Assembly (NCBI GenBank): GCA_021151695.1
Contig: JAGKWU010000006.1
Location: 124,001-188,000 of the forward strand
DNA: 64,000 nucleotides
Reading direction: 5' to 3'
DNA from: Cellvibrionaceae bacterium
GTDB lineage: Bacteria; Pseudomonadota; Gammaproteobacteria; Pseudomonadales; Cellvibrionaceae
Shown here: positions 1 to 8,344 of the stretch, in pieces
Layout of the letters: each line of letters begins with the position of its first letter
Position numbering within the stretch: position 1 is the stretch's first letter
The notes under the pieces: model-generated
Told to the model about the DNA's origin: nothing
The model's database searches: none
Seen by the model: the letters and a program-made list of their open reading frames with translations, nothing else
Made by a program: the position numbers and the translations under genes

Positions 1-83
1 TATTCGTGGTGGAGTAAGTTGGCGGGCATTATACAGATATGCGCCGCCGATTAGGCAACCGTGGCGCGGGATAACCAGAGTGA

Positions 84-1151
84 TTAGCTGGCTGCTTGCA
101 ATAGGCTCGCCTCTTTAAGGATTAAGGCCTCAAAGCCTGCCTGGGTTAATAATTGCGCAGCCACGTCGCAGCGACGGCCGGCATCGTCAGTCACTACGTA
201 AATTTTCGAGTTATCCAGCTCCGGCAAGATTTTGCGCAATTGACTGAGGGGAATATTCCGGCTGCCAGGCACTGATTGAAAACGTCGCTCCAATGGCAAA
301 CGCACATCGATAATTTGATAACGCGAATTCGCCTGGCTATTTTGCAAATCCTGGTAAGTGATGTAGTTGCGCACAGGCTCCTGCAACAGCGTGATGAAGT
401 CATCTTTGCCCAAACACATGAGCTTGCCCTGCGTCAGCATCTTTACCGTGGCATTGCGAGTAGTATCGCCAACCAACGACTCTTCACCAAAGTAATCGCC
501 GGGGCGTAACGCAGCGAGGATATTACCCTGCTTATCCAGCACGGTAGCGCTGCCAGACTCAAGCACATAAAAATGCTCGCCGCGCTCGCCTTCGCGAATC
601 ACTACTTCGTCGGCCACCACCTTGCGCGGCGTGAAGCGCACAAACAATTGACGAATATTTCCCGGCGGAATGCGATTGAAAAATGGTGATTGCAATAAGC
701 TGGACATCCAGTCGCCCTCCTCGACCTGGGGTTGTGACGCGGAGGTAGTTGGGGCTTGCGCAGGACCTTCTTCAGTAGCTTTTTTGTCTTGGGTTTCGTG
801 GCCGCTTTCGCTCCAGGCCATTACCAGGTCTAGAAAATCGCGCTCCACTTTCAGCACGGTTACTGTAGATTTGGCTACAGCGGAAACCTGGGTGGGCGAG
901 GTATTGTTGAGCGGAACACGATGTACTTCAGCATCACTACTGACAGAGGTCACCGCAAACTGTGAATCAATCAAATCAACGTTGCCGCTGACCAGATAAA
1001 CGGCCTCGCTTAAATCACGTCCGCGCTTGAAAATAATCGCGCCTTTGGCGTAATCCTGCAGGCTGGCCTTTTCCATGACTTTCGCGAGGTATTCAAAAGT
1101 CAGTGTATTAAAAGGTGAAAAACTGGCCAGCAGTTCGTGTGTGAGTTGCAT
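84..1151 (-). CDS. Tandem cyclic-nucleotide-binding domains plus rhodanese-like domain protein
   Basis: Cytosolic protein of about 355 aa with no signal peptide. An N-terminal cNMP-binding-like domain (about residues 15-110) is followed by an acidic/Gln-rich linker, a second and better conserved cNMP domain (about 150-260, containing EGERGEHFYVLESG and GDYFGEESLVG) and a C-terminal rhodanese-like domain (about 275-350, IIDVRLPLE). The rhodanese active-site loop reads TDDAGRR, so the catalytic cysteine appears to be missing and sulfurtransferase activity is unlikely; a regulatory or binding role is inferred. The ATG at 1151 is preceded by GGGG at good spacing; a GTG at 1169 would add six residues. 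The gene lies 172 bp downstream of the aminopeptidase gene on the same strand. The ligand is unknown. Confidence 0.85.
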   Translation of the reverse strand: MQLTHELLASFSPFNTLTFEYLAKVMEKASLQDYAKGAIIFKRGRDLSEAVYLVSGNVDLIDSQFAVTSVSSDAEVHRVPLNNTSPTQVSAVAKSTVTVLKVERDFLDLVMAWSESGHETQDKKATEEGPAQAPTTSASQPQVEEGDWMSSLLQSPFFNRIPPGNIRQLFVRFTPRKVVADEVVIREGERGEHFYVLESGSATVLDKQGNILAALRPGDYFGEESLVGDTTRNATVKMLTQGKLMCLGKDDFITLLQEPVRNYITYQDLQNSQANSRYQIIDVRLPLERRFQSVPGSRNIPLSQLRKILPELDNSKIYVVTDDAGRRCDVAAQLLTQAGFEALILKEASLLQAAS

Positions 1152-1323
1152 ACAAAACCCCAATTGCACGTTGCTTTCTGGTTTTCGTTATCGCTGGTTT
1201 GCTGTTATTTAAAAGCATTATAAACACCCTCCCGACCCGAACGGGCGAGAAGATACCGAGTCTTAGGACTGAATCACATTCAGTCGCTTAAATAACGTTC
1301 CTGACCAGAAAACTCTGCCGGGT

Positions 1324-2643
1324 TTAAAAAACCAACGCCGACAGATGGCGATAAAAGGCGTGTGCTACGCGGTAGAGCAGCCAGGTATCCTTGACGCCGG
1401 CCAGCTCGCGAATGGAGTGCATGCCAAAGGTCGGCACACCTACATCTATAGTTTTCACCCCCACTTCAGACGCGACTATGGGGCCTATGGTGCTGCCGCA
1501 ACCCATGTCCGTGCGGGCTACAAAAACTTGTACGGGGACTTCCTGTTGATCACTCAACCAGCGAAAAAATCCGCTCGTTTCACTGGTGGTGGCGTAGCGC
1601 TGGTTGGCGTTGATTTTGATTACCGGCCCGCGGTTAAGCAACGGCCCATGGTTTTCATCGTGCCTGTCCATAAAGTTGGGATGTACGCCGTGAGCGTTAT
1701 CGGCAGAAATCATGAGCGAACGCTCGATGATGCGAATGCGTGTTTCTGTCTCAGGCACCAGACGCTCCAGAAATTGCTGCAGCATGGGGCCTTTGGCTCC
1801 GCAGCAACTGACGCTTCCAACTTCCTCGTGATCCGTACAGATTAACAAGCTGGACACCTGGTCATCTGCTTGCAAAATCGCCTGAAGGCCAACAAAACAA
1901 CTAAGCAAATTATCCAGGCGGGCGCTGGCGATAAAATCCTGCTGTAGCCCTATCAATGACGGCGGCTGGGTATCGTAGAGGCTAATTTCGTAATCCAGTA
2001 CCTGAGCTGCGTCCAATTGTGGATGCTGCTTCCACAACTGTTGTAACAACAGATTTTTAAAGCTGGGTTGTAATGTTTGATCCGCTCCCAACTGCAAAAG
2101 CAACGGCACTATATCGCGCTGGGCATTGATGCTGCGATTGTTGTTAACTTCGCGATCCAGATGTATAGCCAAGCTGGGTACTACCGCCACGGGGGCTTCG
2201 AAATCCACCAGGGCGCTGGCAATTTTGTTATCGGCGGTGCTGTAGGTGACACGACCTGCCATTGAGAGATCGCGATCAAACCAGGGAGCCAGCAAAGCAC
2301 CGCCGTAAACTTCAACGCCCAGCTGAAAATAACCTTTGCGATTTAATTCAGGCTGGGGTTTTACCTTGAGGCACGGGCTATCTGTGTGGGCACCCAGCAT
2401 ACGTATCCCGGATTCCAGTAGCGGTTGCTTGCCATATACGAAAGCAATAATTGATGAGTCGTTACGTGTCAGGAAATAGCGTCCGCCCGGTTGCAACTGC
2501 CAGGCATCAGCTTCGTAAATCTGCACAAAACCTGCTCCTGCCAGCACAGCTGCTATAGCATCAGTTGCATGGAATGGCGTAGGTGACGACTGCAAGAAAC
2601 TGAGCAGCTGTTGATTGAAATCGGTTTGCGCTATCAATGACAT
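1324..2643 (-). CDS. apeB: M18 family aspartyl aminopeptidase-like metallopeptidase
   Basis: Protein of 439 aa, the normal size for M18 (aspartyl/M18) aminopeptidases, which remove N-terminal residues, often acidic ones, in the cytoplasm with two metal ions. Family motifs visible are GAHTDSPCLKVKP near residue 85 (metal ligand His/Asp), the catalytic pair in DHEEVGS near 270, and DNAHGVHPNF near 315, with a late GMHSIRE metal-binding segment. The start ATG has an AGGTGA SD about six bases upstream. It begins 27 nt after the end of tsaB on the same strand, so the two are probably cotranscribed. The exact substrate preference is inferred from the family only. Confidence 0.92.
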   Translation of the reverse strand: MSLIAQTDFNQQLLSFLQSSPTPFHATDAIAAVLAGAGFVQIYEADAWQLQPGGRYFLTRNDSSIIAFVYGKQPLLESGIRMLGAHTDSPCLKVKPQPELNRKGYFQLGVEVYGGALLAPWFDRDLSMAGRVTYSTADNKIASALVDFEAPVAVVPSLAIHLDREVNNNRSINAQRDIVPLLLQLGADQTLQPSFKNLLLQQLWKQHPQLDAAQVLDYEISLYDTQPPSLIGLQQDFIASARLDNLLSCFVGLQAILQADDQVSSLLICTDHEEVGSVSCCGAKGPMLQQFLERLVPETETRIRIIERSLMISADNAHGVHPNFMDRHDENHGPLLNRGPVIKINANQRYATTSETSGFFRWLSDQQEVPVQVFVARTDMGCGSTIGPIVASEVGVKTIDVGVPTFGMHSIRELAGVKDTWLLYRVAHAFYRHLSALVF

Positions 2644-2670
2644 GGGGTCACCTGATGGTTGACTAATTAC

Positions 2671-3372
2671 TTAGAGCGGCTGGGTGCGAATACGTTCGCG
2701 CTTCTGCCAGGATACGGAGTCGCGCAGGTATACCGGTTGCGCATCCAGGATGGAAATCTGCTCACCTCTGGCCAGCGCCGCTGCGCCCAGCTCAGCAATA
2801 TCTGCAGCGCTGGGATAAAGATCTTGCTGTAACTGCTCGGGCATAAGGCTCGCCAAATCCCCATAATGCCAACCCGGCCCCAGGGCCACGAACTGGCGCT
2901 GCAGTTGCTGCACTGGTTCTTGCTCCTGCAATAGTGCTGGCTGCATAACATGCTCCTCACCTAAAGGACTCGCATCATGAGCAAACAGCCCCCAATAGAC
3001 CTCATCCATGCGCGCATCCAGTGTCACCAATAACGGCAAGCGGTTATCTGGATTCGCACGCGCATAACCGGCGGCTATCGCTTGTAAAGTGGATACCGGG
3101 ATTACCGGAATGTCGGCGCCAAAAGCCAAGCCTTGCACTATGCCCATGCAAATCCGCAAACCGGTAAACGAACCTGGACCGCGACCATAGGCAATGGCAT
3201 CCAGATCACGCAGATCAAGGTCGGCCTCCTGCAGAATTTCGTCCACCATGGGCAGCAATCGCTGGGTATGGCTCTTGGCCGCCAGTTCGAATTTATGGAG
3301 AGTAATGCCATCGCGGTAAAGCGCAACGGAACAGGCATCAGTGGAGGAATCCAGAGCGAGAATCTTTGACAT
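2671..3372 (-). CDS. tsaB: tRNA N6-threonylcarbamoyladenosine biosynthesis protein TsaB
   Basis: Protein of 233 aa. TsaB is the ASKHA-fold partner of TsaD in the complex that forms t6A37 in ANN-decoding tRNAs. The N-terminus ILALDSSTDACSVAL, the motif GRGPGSFTGLRI (about residues 63-74) and the VSTLQAIA segment are typical. Length matches Escherichia coli TsaB (231 aa). It lies between a bidirectional-looking terminator that follows adk and the downstream apeB gene (27 nt away). tsaD/E/C are not in the window. Confidence 0.95.
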   Translation of the reverse strand: MSKILALDSSTDACSVALYRDGITLHKFELAAKSHTQRLLPMVDEILQEADLDLRDLDAIAYGRGPGSFTGLRICMGIVQGLAFGADIPVIPVSTLQAIAAGYARANPDNRLPLLVTLDARMDEVYWGLFAHDASPLGEEHVMQPALLQEQEPVQQLQRQFVALGPGWHYGDLASLMPEQLQQDLYPSAADIAELGAAALARGEQISILDAQPVYLRDSVSWQKRERIRTQPL

Positions 3373-3420
3373 GAAATTACGAATAGTTAACCAGAATAAA
3401 AACCAGTTTAACGTGCGGAC

Positions 3421-3453
3421 AAAAAAATAGGCTCACAGAGAGCCTATTTTTTT
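3421..3453 (-). terminator. Intrinsic terminator downstream of adk
   Basis: A perfect 14-bp stem (3421-3434 with 3440-3453) and 5-nt loop, with A-run on one side and T-run on the other, so it could work in both directions. On the minus strand it follows adk and precedes tsaB, separating the two transcription units. Confidence 0.85.
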
Positions 3454-3522
3454 GTTACCTGAGCAGTCTTAAACCACTTCAATAGCATATTCGGCGGCAA
3501 TTTTCAGTTGCCGCACAAACGC

Positions 3523-4176
3523 TCAGCTCAACACATCAAACAATTGTTTGCGGATGGAGTCCACACTGCCTACACCATGGATACGCGTGTATTTGGGCGC
3601 GTTGCGCTTACCGCTAGCGGCCAATTCTTGATAGAAGCCTACCAATGGTTTGGTTTGCGCGTGGTAAACAGTCAAACGTTTGCGTACCGTTTCTTCCTGG
3701 TCATCAGGACGCTGCACCAGCGGCTCGCCGGTAATATCGTCGTGGTCGGCAACTTTGGGGGCGTTGTGAATAACGTGATAAACACGACCTGACGCTTCGT
3801 GTACACGGCGACCGCTCAAGCGAGCTACGATCTCTTCGTCAGCAACATCAATTTCAATCACGTGGTCAATATTGATACCTGCATCAAGCAGTGCTTGTGC
3901 TTGGGGAATAGTGCGAGGAAAGCCGTCAAACAAAAAGCCATTGCTGCAATCGCCTTGAGTGATGCGCTCCTTCACCAGAGCAATAATCAAATCATCAGAT
4001 ACCAGGCCACCAGCGGCCATAATATCTTTCGCTTGCAGACCCAGCGGAGTGCCAGCTTTAACTGCTGCACGCAACATGTCGCCGGTAGAAATTTGGGGAA
4101 TACCAAACTTCTCCATAATCTGCTGCGCCTGAGTACCCTTGCCTGCACCAGGTGCGCCCAACAATATCACTCTCAT
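3523..4176 (-). CDS. adk: Adenylate kinase
   Basis: Protein of 217 aa catalysing ATP + AMP = 2 ADP. The P-loop GAPGAGKGTQAQ is at residues 7-18, the AMP-binding ISTGDMLRAAV at about 29-39, and FLFDGFPRT at about 81-89. The LID region (from about SGRRVHEASGR) has no zinc-binding cysteine set, as in the E. coli-type long form. The ATG has GAGGAG upstream at good spacing. A strong terminator follows. The 377-bp region upstream is shared with the divergent Lrp-type gene. Confidence 0.97.
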   Translation of the reverse strand: MRVILLGAPGAGKGTQAQQIMEKFGIPQISTGDMLRAAVKAGTPLGLQAKDIMAAGGLVSDDLIIALVKERITQGDCSNGFLFDGFPRTIPQAQALLDAGINIDHVIEIDVADEEIVARLSGRRVHEASGRVYHVIHNAPKVADHDDITGEPLVQRPDDQEETVRKRLTVYHAQTKPLVGFYQELAASGKRNAPKYTRIHGVGSVDSIRKQLFDVLS

Positions 4177-4553
4177 TACGGATTGCTCCTCAAAATTATT
4201 ATGTCGCGCCCGCAGCTCCCATGGCTATGTGGATACCAGCTGATGCCGGCATGATAATGCCAACGGGAGCACAAAATGCGCCAATCAAAAAGGCGTTAAG
4301 ATACACGGCCGGCCGGCCAATCACAACCAAAAAGCAGACTTTTGGCAGATGCGAAACCCGCTTTTTGCTGCCGTACGTCAGGGAATCCGGGCCAGATTTC
4401 ATGCGGCCACCCAACTTCCTCACCGAAACCCAAGGCGAAGGAAGCAACCCCCTTAAAGCTCGCCCAAGCCTATTTTCTATCCCTCTTTATATTGTGTAGT
4501 TAGATACTTCATCCTACAATTGGAGTAATTATGATAATTGGAGCAGAAGGGCT
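4177..4553. other. 377-bp divergent intergenic region between adk and the lrp-like gene
   Basis: No convincing gene. It should hold the promoters for adk (leftward) and for the regulator (rightward; a good candidate lies at 4492-4520). At about 4230-4253 there is a short sequence that resembles one degenerate arm of the CGTCATTCCCG...ATCCAG palindromes found elsewhere in the window. The open frames across it read like repeat and spacer sequence and have no SD or homology I recognise. Confidence 0.5.
4492..4520 (+). promoter_or_regulatory. Candidate sigma-70 promoter for the Lrp-type regulator
   Basis: TTGTGT (4492-4497), a 17-nt spacer and TACAAT (4515-4520), about 35 bases before the ATG at 4554. 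The following stretch contains CAATT...AATTG half-sites that could serve autoregulation; this last point is a guess. Confidence 0.5.
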
Positions 4554-5024
4554 ATGGCCGCAAATGTTGAGCTGGATGACTATGACCGCAAGATCTTGCG
4601 TGCCCTGCAAGAAAACGCAGACTTTTCTATGGCGGACCTGGGCAATCTGATTGGCTTGTCTCACACCCCCTGCTGGCGCCGACTAAAGCGTTTGGAGGTT
4701 GAAGGGGTGATCCGTGGCAAGGTAACCTTGCTGGATGCAAAGAAGATAGACTTGGGAGTTCGCGTCCACGCGTTTGTGACTGCCAAGAACCACGATGAAG
4801 CGGCGCTAAGCGCGTTTGAAGCGGCGGTACAAGCTATTCCCGAGATTGTGGAATGCTACTCCACCAGCGGCGACAAGGATTATGTGTTGCAGATCGTGAT
4901 TAACAGCGTTGAAGAGTATGAAAAATTACTGCGCCGCACCTTGCTTGGCCTGCCCAACGTAGGCAGCATCCACTCCACCTTCTCGCTCAAGCAGATCAAG
5001 TACACCACTCAATTACCCATCTGA
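4554..5024 (+). CDS. Lrp/AsnC family transcriptional regulator
   Basis: Protein of 156 aa with the standard two-domain design: an N-terminal winged HTH (about residues 8-65, DYDRKILRALQENADFS then the recognition helix around LSHTPCWRRLKRLE) and a C-terminal RAM/AsnC effector-binding domain (about 70-150, with GDKDYVLQIV). The ATG follows an AGAAGGG SD. Family members sense amino acids and control amino-acid metabolism or transport; the effector here cannot be told. It is divergent from adk and convergent with the chemoreceptor gene, so no operon partner suggests its regulon. Confidence 0.92.
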   Translation: MAANVELDDYDRKILRALQENADFSMADLGNLIGLSHTPCWRRLKRLEVEGVIRGKVTLLDAKKIDLGVRVHAFVTAKNHDEAALSAFEAAVQAIPEIVECYSTSGDKDYVLQIVINSVEEYEKLLRRTLLGLPNVGSIHSTFSLKQIKYTTQLPI

Positions 5025-5056
5025 TGTTCGCCAGTCGCAGAACTCCAGCCATAAAA

Positions 5057-5078
5057 AAAGCCCCTGTTTCGGGGCTTT
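5057..5078. terminator. Bidirectional terminator between lrp-like gene and chemoreceptor gene
   Basis: AAAGCCCC and GGGGCTTT form an 8-bp stem around a 6-nt loop. An A-run precedes it on the plus strand, giving a T-run for the minus-strand transcript. It sits between two convergent genes. Confidence 0.75.
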
Positions 5079-5116
5079 AGTTCTCTCACCATCGACTTTC
5101 TGGCACTACAAAATCG

Positions 5117-6760
5117 TTAAACCCTGAAATGGCGTAGCCGGTCACGCAGCCCAGATGACAATTGACTTAAGCGCTGACTGGCTTGCGCCGTGTGAGTGGC
5201 GCCATCGGAATTGCTCATGGCAAGCTGATTGATCGCCACCAGGTTTCTATCAATTTCTGCGGTTACGCTGCTTTGCTCTTCCACGGCGGTAGCTATCTGG
5301 ATGGCCATATTGGTAATTTCATTCACCGCAGCACCAATTCCTCTCAGTGATTGCCCTGCCTCGCCCGCCGAGGCCACGGCCTCCTGTGTCATGCCGGCAC
5401 TGGCATTCATCGCTGCCACGGCTTTTTGCACACCTTGCTGCAATTGGCTGAGCATGCCCTGGATATCTGCTGTAGATTGCTGGGTGCGGCTGGCAAGCGT
5501 ACGCACCTCATCGGCCACTACCGCAAAACCGCGCCCCTGCTCACCGGCCCGGGCAGCCTCAATGGCCGCGTTGAGTGCAAGCAGATTGGTTTGCTCGGCT
5601 ACACCGCGAATCACATCAATTACCGAGGTGACATTTTTCGCCTCGTCTTCAAGGCTGACGATTGTCTGCGCGGTTTGCGTAACATGAGTAGACAAATGCT
5701 CGACGTGATTGACCGCCACGCCAATACGCTGCTGCCCCTGCTCAGTAATACCGCTAGCTTCCTTGGTGCTCTGGGCAGTATTACTGGTATTGCGGGCGAC
5801 TTCCTGAATAGCCATGGACAATTCATTTACCGCGGTGACAACCGTGGTAATCGCCTGGCATTGCTCATCCGCCGCATGTTGGCCGGTACTGGCAACTGAT
5901 AACAACTCTTCCGCCGAATGGGAAACCTCGTCGGTGTTGTGGCGAATATCCTTCACCAGGGTTTGCAGCTGGTCCATAAAGCGATTCAGGTGAGTTGCCA
6001 ATTCACCCAACTCATCGTGGCTATCCACATGAACGCGAATCGTTAAATCACCATCGCCAGAGGCAATATTGTTGATGCGATCGCTGATTTTTTGCAGCGG
6101 AACTGTCACCAACAGCGGCAAAAAGAACGCGGTGGCCAACGAGATCAAAGTACCCAGTATCAAGAGTGAGATCAGCTGGCGATTAATGCCGTTGCTGTTG
6201 TTATCTATCTTGACCGTAAAGTCATCCACATGGGCAAGGCGCTTATCTTCCAACTCATCGAGAAAGGAACGCGCTTTTGAAAATGCCTGAAAGCCCTCGC
6301 CCAGGGAGCGAGCAATAAGCGTCGCGCGAGCGGCATCGTCAGCGTTGGTCGCACTGTTAACAATGGATTCTGAAATACTTTGCCAAGTCTGCAAATAATT
6401 CAGATATTGTTGTTTTTCCGAGTCGGTGCCCGTATCTGAAGTTTCAATGGACTTGATTGCACGGTCATGGGCTTGCTGCAGATTGTCTTTATGTTCTTTG
6501 CGGTAGGTGGCGATTTGTTGTTCGCTAAGATTGGGAGCCAGCAGCGCACGCTCGGCGGTCAGCGCCTGGTACATGTCCCGGTCAGCCTGAATCAACAATT
6601 GGATTTCAGGCAAATTAACTTTTGCGATGGCTTTTGCGCTGTCCGCCAGCACATTGCTGGAGCGCACCGAGTAGAGCCCAACATATAAAAATAATAAAAC
6701 TAGCAGTGTGAGCGGAATCCCCAGCTTCCAGCGAAAGGAGAGATTTGCGTACCAGGCCAT
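5117..6760 (-). CDS. Methyl-accepting chemotaxis protein
   Basis: Protein of 547 aa in the inner membrane. TM1 is at about residues 13-30, a four-helix-bundle-like periplasmic sensor at about 32-190, TM2 at about 195-217, HAMP at about 218-270 and a long cytoplasmic signalling coiled coil to the end. The conserved hairpin tip is present (LLALNAAIEAARAGEQGRGF, about 395-414), which contacts CheA/CheW. No C-terminal NWETF-type CheR/CheB tether is seen. The ATG has GAGG six bases upstream. No chemotaxis genes adjoin it, so it is an orphan receptor; its ligand is unknown. Confidence 0.95.
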   Translation of the reverse strand: MAWYANLSFRWKLGIPLTLLVLLFLYVGLYSVRSSNVLADSAKAIAKVNLPEIQLLIQADRDMYQALTAERALLAPNLSEQQIATYRKEHKDNLQQAHDRAIKSIETSDTGTDSEKQQYLNYLQTWQSISESIVNSATNADDAARATLIARSLGEGFQAFSKARSFLDELEDKRLAHVDDFTVKIDNNSNGINRQLISLLILGTLISLATAFFLPLLVTVPLQKISDRINNIASGDGDLTIRVHVDSHDELGELATHLNRFMDQLQTLVKDIRHNTDEVSHSAEELLSVASTGQHAADEQCQAITTVVTAVNELSMAIQEVARNTSNTAQSTKEASGITEQGQQRIGVAVNHVEHLSTHVTQTAQTIVSLEDEAKNVTSVIDVIRGVAEQTNLLALNAAIEAARAGEQGRGFAVVADEVRTLASRTQQSTADIQGMLSQLQQGVQKAVAAMNASAGMTQEAVASAGEAGQSLRGIGAAVNEITNMAIQIATAVEEQSSVTAEIDRNLVAINQLAMSNSDGATHTAQASQRLSQLSSGLRDRLRHFRV

Positions 6761-6854
6761 ATCAACCTCTGTCCATTTATTCTCGAAAAATTATTGATGA
6801 TCTTTCAAGAGCTTAGTACAGATTTTGGAAATTGCCTGAAAAAACAGATTCCGG

Positions 6855-8309
6855 TTATAACGCCAACCCACCCCAGCAAGCGTATTTAATATTGAGGTAA
6901 TCCTCTATGCCGTAACGTGAACCTTCACGCCCCCAGCCAGATTGTTTAACACCGCCAAAGGGCGCCATCTCATTAGAGATCAAACCTTCATTAATGCCCA
7001 GCATTCCGGTTTGCAATTGCTCGGTAAGACGCCAGATGCGTGCAGCATCGCGAGTGTATACATAAGCTGCCAAACCATATTCGCTAGCGTTGGCGAGCTG
7101 GATAACCTCTTGCTCATTAGTAAATTTCACCAGCGCGGCAACAGGCCCGAAAATTTCTTCGCTACATAATTGCGCGTCGGCGGGAACATCGATCAACAAC
7201 GCAGGCGGATAAAAAAGTCCCTTCGCCTTGTTACCAATCGCCTGCCTTGCACCACGCTCAAGGGCATCATCTACAAGGCGTTCAACCTTGGCGACAACTT
7301 TGGCCTCAATCAAAGGACCAATACTTACCCCCTCCTCCAGTCCATTACCCATTTTTAATTGGCTGATGGCTTCAGATAACTTTTGTACAAATTGCGGATA
7401 GATATTTTGCTGCACATAAAAACGATTGGCGCAGACGCAAGTCTGGCCCGCATTGCGAAATTTGGAAGCCATAGCGCCAGCGACAGCCGCATCCAGATCC
7501 GCATCGTCAAACACAATAAAAGGCGCATTGCCGCCCAGTTCGAGCGTAATTTTTTTAACCGTGGCGGCGCACTGGGCAATCAATTGTTTACCCACAGCGG
7601 TAGAGCCGGTGAAAGTGATTTTTTTGACCTGGGGATTGGCCGTTAGCTCGCCACCAATAGCGGCCGAATCTTCACCACAGATGATATTGATAACACCATC
7701 AGGCACACCGGCCTCTTGTGCCAGCACCGCCAACGCCAAGGCTGACAACGGCGTTTGCGCGGCAGGTTTGGCAACCACCGCACAGCCAGCCGCCAATGCA
7801 GGGGCCAACTTGCGGGCGAGCATGGCATTGGGGAAATTCCAGGGGGTAATAGCACCCACAACACCGACGGGTTGCTTGATGGTGATAATGCGTTTATCCG
7901 GGGATGGGGGCGCAATCAGATCGCCGTATATACGTTTGGCCTCTTCCGAAAACCATTCGATATAGCTAGCACCGTAAACAATTTCGCTACGGGCTTCACT
8001 GAGTGGTTTGCCTTGCTCCATGGTGAGAATGCGAGCGAGATCGTCCTGATTCGCCATCACCAGCTCATACCAATTGCGCAAGATCTTGCTGCGCTCTTTG
8101 GCTGTTTTTGCGGCCCACAACAGCTGCGCTTTATCTGCCGCCGCTATGGCAAGACGAGTTTCAACCGCACCGGCATTAGCAACCTGAGCCAGAATCTCGT
8201 CAGTTGCAGGATTAGTAACAGCAAAAATTTTACCCGAATCCGCCGCACACCAGTCGCCATTAATAAAACAACGGTCGCGCAACAAACCAGGATTTTTCAA
8301 CTCGATCAT
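6855..8309 (-). CDS. gabD: NAD(P)-dependent succinate-semialdehyde dehydrogenase
   Basis: Aldehyde dehydrogenase superfamily protein of 484 aa, very close in length to E. coli GabD (482 aa). It has the cofactor-binding ITPWNFPNAM segment, the general-base Glu in LELGGNAPF and the catalytic Cys in GQTCVCANRF, all typical of the GabD branch that oxidises succinate semialdehyde to succinate in GABA breakdown. The ATG at 8309 has GGAGG eight bases upstream; the longer TTG frame at 8327 would put that SD inside the gene. gabT is not adjacent, so the exact aldehyde is inferred from sequence character. Confidence 0.88.
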   Translation of the reverse strand: MIELKNPGLLRDRCFINGDWCAADSGKIFAVTNPATDEILAQVANAGAVETRLAIAAADKAQLLWAAKTAKERSKILRNWYELVMANQDDLARILTMEQGKPLSEARSEIVYGASYIEWFSEEAKRIYGDLIAPPSPDKRIITIKQPVGVVGAITPWNFPNAMLARKLAPALAAGCAVVAKPAAQTPLSALALAVLAQEAGVPDGVINIICGEDSAAIGGELTANPQVKKITFTGSTAVGKQLIAQCAATVKKITLELGGNAPFIVFDDADLDAAVAGAMASKFRNAGQTCVCANRFYVQQNIYPQFVQKLSEAISQLKMGNGLEEGVSIGPLIEAKVVAKVERLVDDALERGARQAIGNKAKGLFYPPALLIDVPADAQLCSEEIFGPVAALVKFTNEQEVIQLANASEYGLAAYVYTRDAARIWRLTEQLQTGMLGINEGLISNEMAPFGGVKQSGWGREGSRYGIEDYLNIKYACWGGLAL

Positions 8310-8344
8310 TGGCTTTCCCTCCAGCAACTAGCCACTCGCAACGC

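Noticed and set aside
1..83. Possible gene or RNA at the left edge
   Set aside because: Only 83 bases downstream of the first gene; no frame, tRNA-like fold or clear terminator seen.
4152..4499. Short open frames in the adk-lrp gap
   Set aside because: No SD, no homology; one contains the translated form of a degenerate palindromic repeat.
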